A DNA stretch of 5,324 bases from Chloroflexota bacterium. GTDB lineage: Bacteria > Chloroflexota > Limnocylindria > Limnocylindrales > CSP1-4. The position numbers were made by a program, and so were the translations under genes. This document shows positions 5,273 through 5,324 of the stretch, one piece after another. The notes under the pieces were generated by a model. The model did no database searches. It was given only the letters and a program-made list of their open reading frames with translations, and was not told the DNA's origin. Each line of letters opens with the position of its first letter. The stretch's first letter is position 1. The stretch covers positions 1 through 5,324 of the forward strand of contig JARXKQ010000107.1 in assembly GCA_030271555.1 (NCBI GenBank), given 5' to 3'.

Positions 5273-5324
5273 ATGCACATGCGCAGGCATACGACACTCA
5301 ACCTTGACGACGAGCTAGTTGCTG
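5273..5324 (+). CDS. VapB-family type II antitoxin, N-terminus only (3' end outside window)
   Basis: Seventeen codons are visible: MHMRRHTTLNLDDELVA. The RRHTTLNLDDELVA stretch is the typical N-terminal strand and first helix of VapB/DUF2191 ribbon-helix-helix antitoxins, which bind DNA and neutralise a PIN-domain VapC ribonuclease encoded just downstream. Two in-frame ATGs are possible, at 5273 and 5279; the second is closer to the usual family start. No Shine-Dalgarno is visible for either. The call rests on a short motif, so the family is likely but the partner toxin cannot be seen. Confidence 0.72.
   Translation, partial: MHMRRHTTLNLDDELVA

Noticed and set aside
1..5324. CRISPR arrays, tRNA/rRNA genes, insertion sequences, phage or defence genes
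   Set aside because: No regularly spaced repeats, no cloverleaf or rRNA-like segments and no transposase or integrase motifs were found on either strand. The only accessory-type gene is the partial vapB-like start at the right edge.

Overview
The window carries a compact phenylacetate-degradation operon on the minus strand. It is flanked by an ECF sigma factor/anti-sigma-type pair (plus strand, cut at the left edge) and by the first codons of a VapB-type antitoxin (plus strand, cut at the right edge). Base composition is clearly GC-rich, several starts are GTG, almost all genes overlap by 1-4 nt, and the TetR gene has no ribosome binding site. This suits a high-GC bacterium such as a Chloroflexota, Deinococcota or Actinomycetota member. 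The style of the secreted domain at 425-1492 reminds me of uncultured Chloroflexota, but that is an impression and not a demonstrated assignment.

Left part (1-1492, plus): the C-terminal two thirds or more of a sigma-70 ECF factor (region 2 remnant plus region 4), overlapping by ATGA a 355-residue single-pass membrane protein. That protein has a short cytoplasmic N-terminus, a Pro/Thr/Ser-rich linker and an exported domain with six cysteines. The pair looks like a sigma factor with its membrane-bound regulator. Its stop codon shares a CTAG with the stop codon of the last gene of the opposing operon.

Middle (1489-5152, minus; transcription order right to left): a TetR-family regulator, then paaA, paaB, paaC, paaD and a 4-TM small membrane protein of unknown role. 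Every junction is a 1- or 4-nt stop/start overlap (ATGA, GTGA, GTGA, TAATG, TGATG), so the six genes are probably one translationally coupled transcript. PaaA/PaaC/PaaB/PaaD form the ring-1,2-phenylacetyl-CoA epoxidase core plus its Fe-S maturation factor. The usual reductase gene paaE is not at its expected place after paaD. PaaC keeps a complete-looking set of diiron-ligand motifs that are lost in the structurally studied E. coli PaaC.

Right part (5153-5324): a 120-nt divergent intergenic region. On the minus strand it has a good sigma-A promoter (TTGACC, 18 nt, TAGAAT) whose spacer contains the palindrome CTAAC-N4-GTTAG. This closely resembles the PaaR box that I recall from Thermus thermophilus. 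The predicted transcription start falls almost on the GTG of the TetR gene, suggesting a leaderless, autorepressed operon. On the plus strand a vapB-like gene begins; its toxin partner would lie outside the window.
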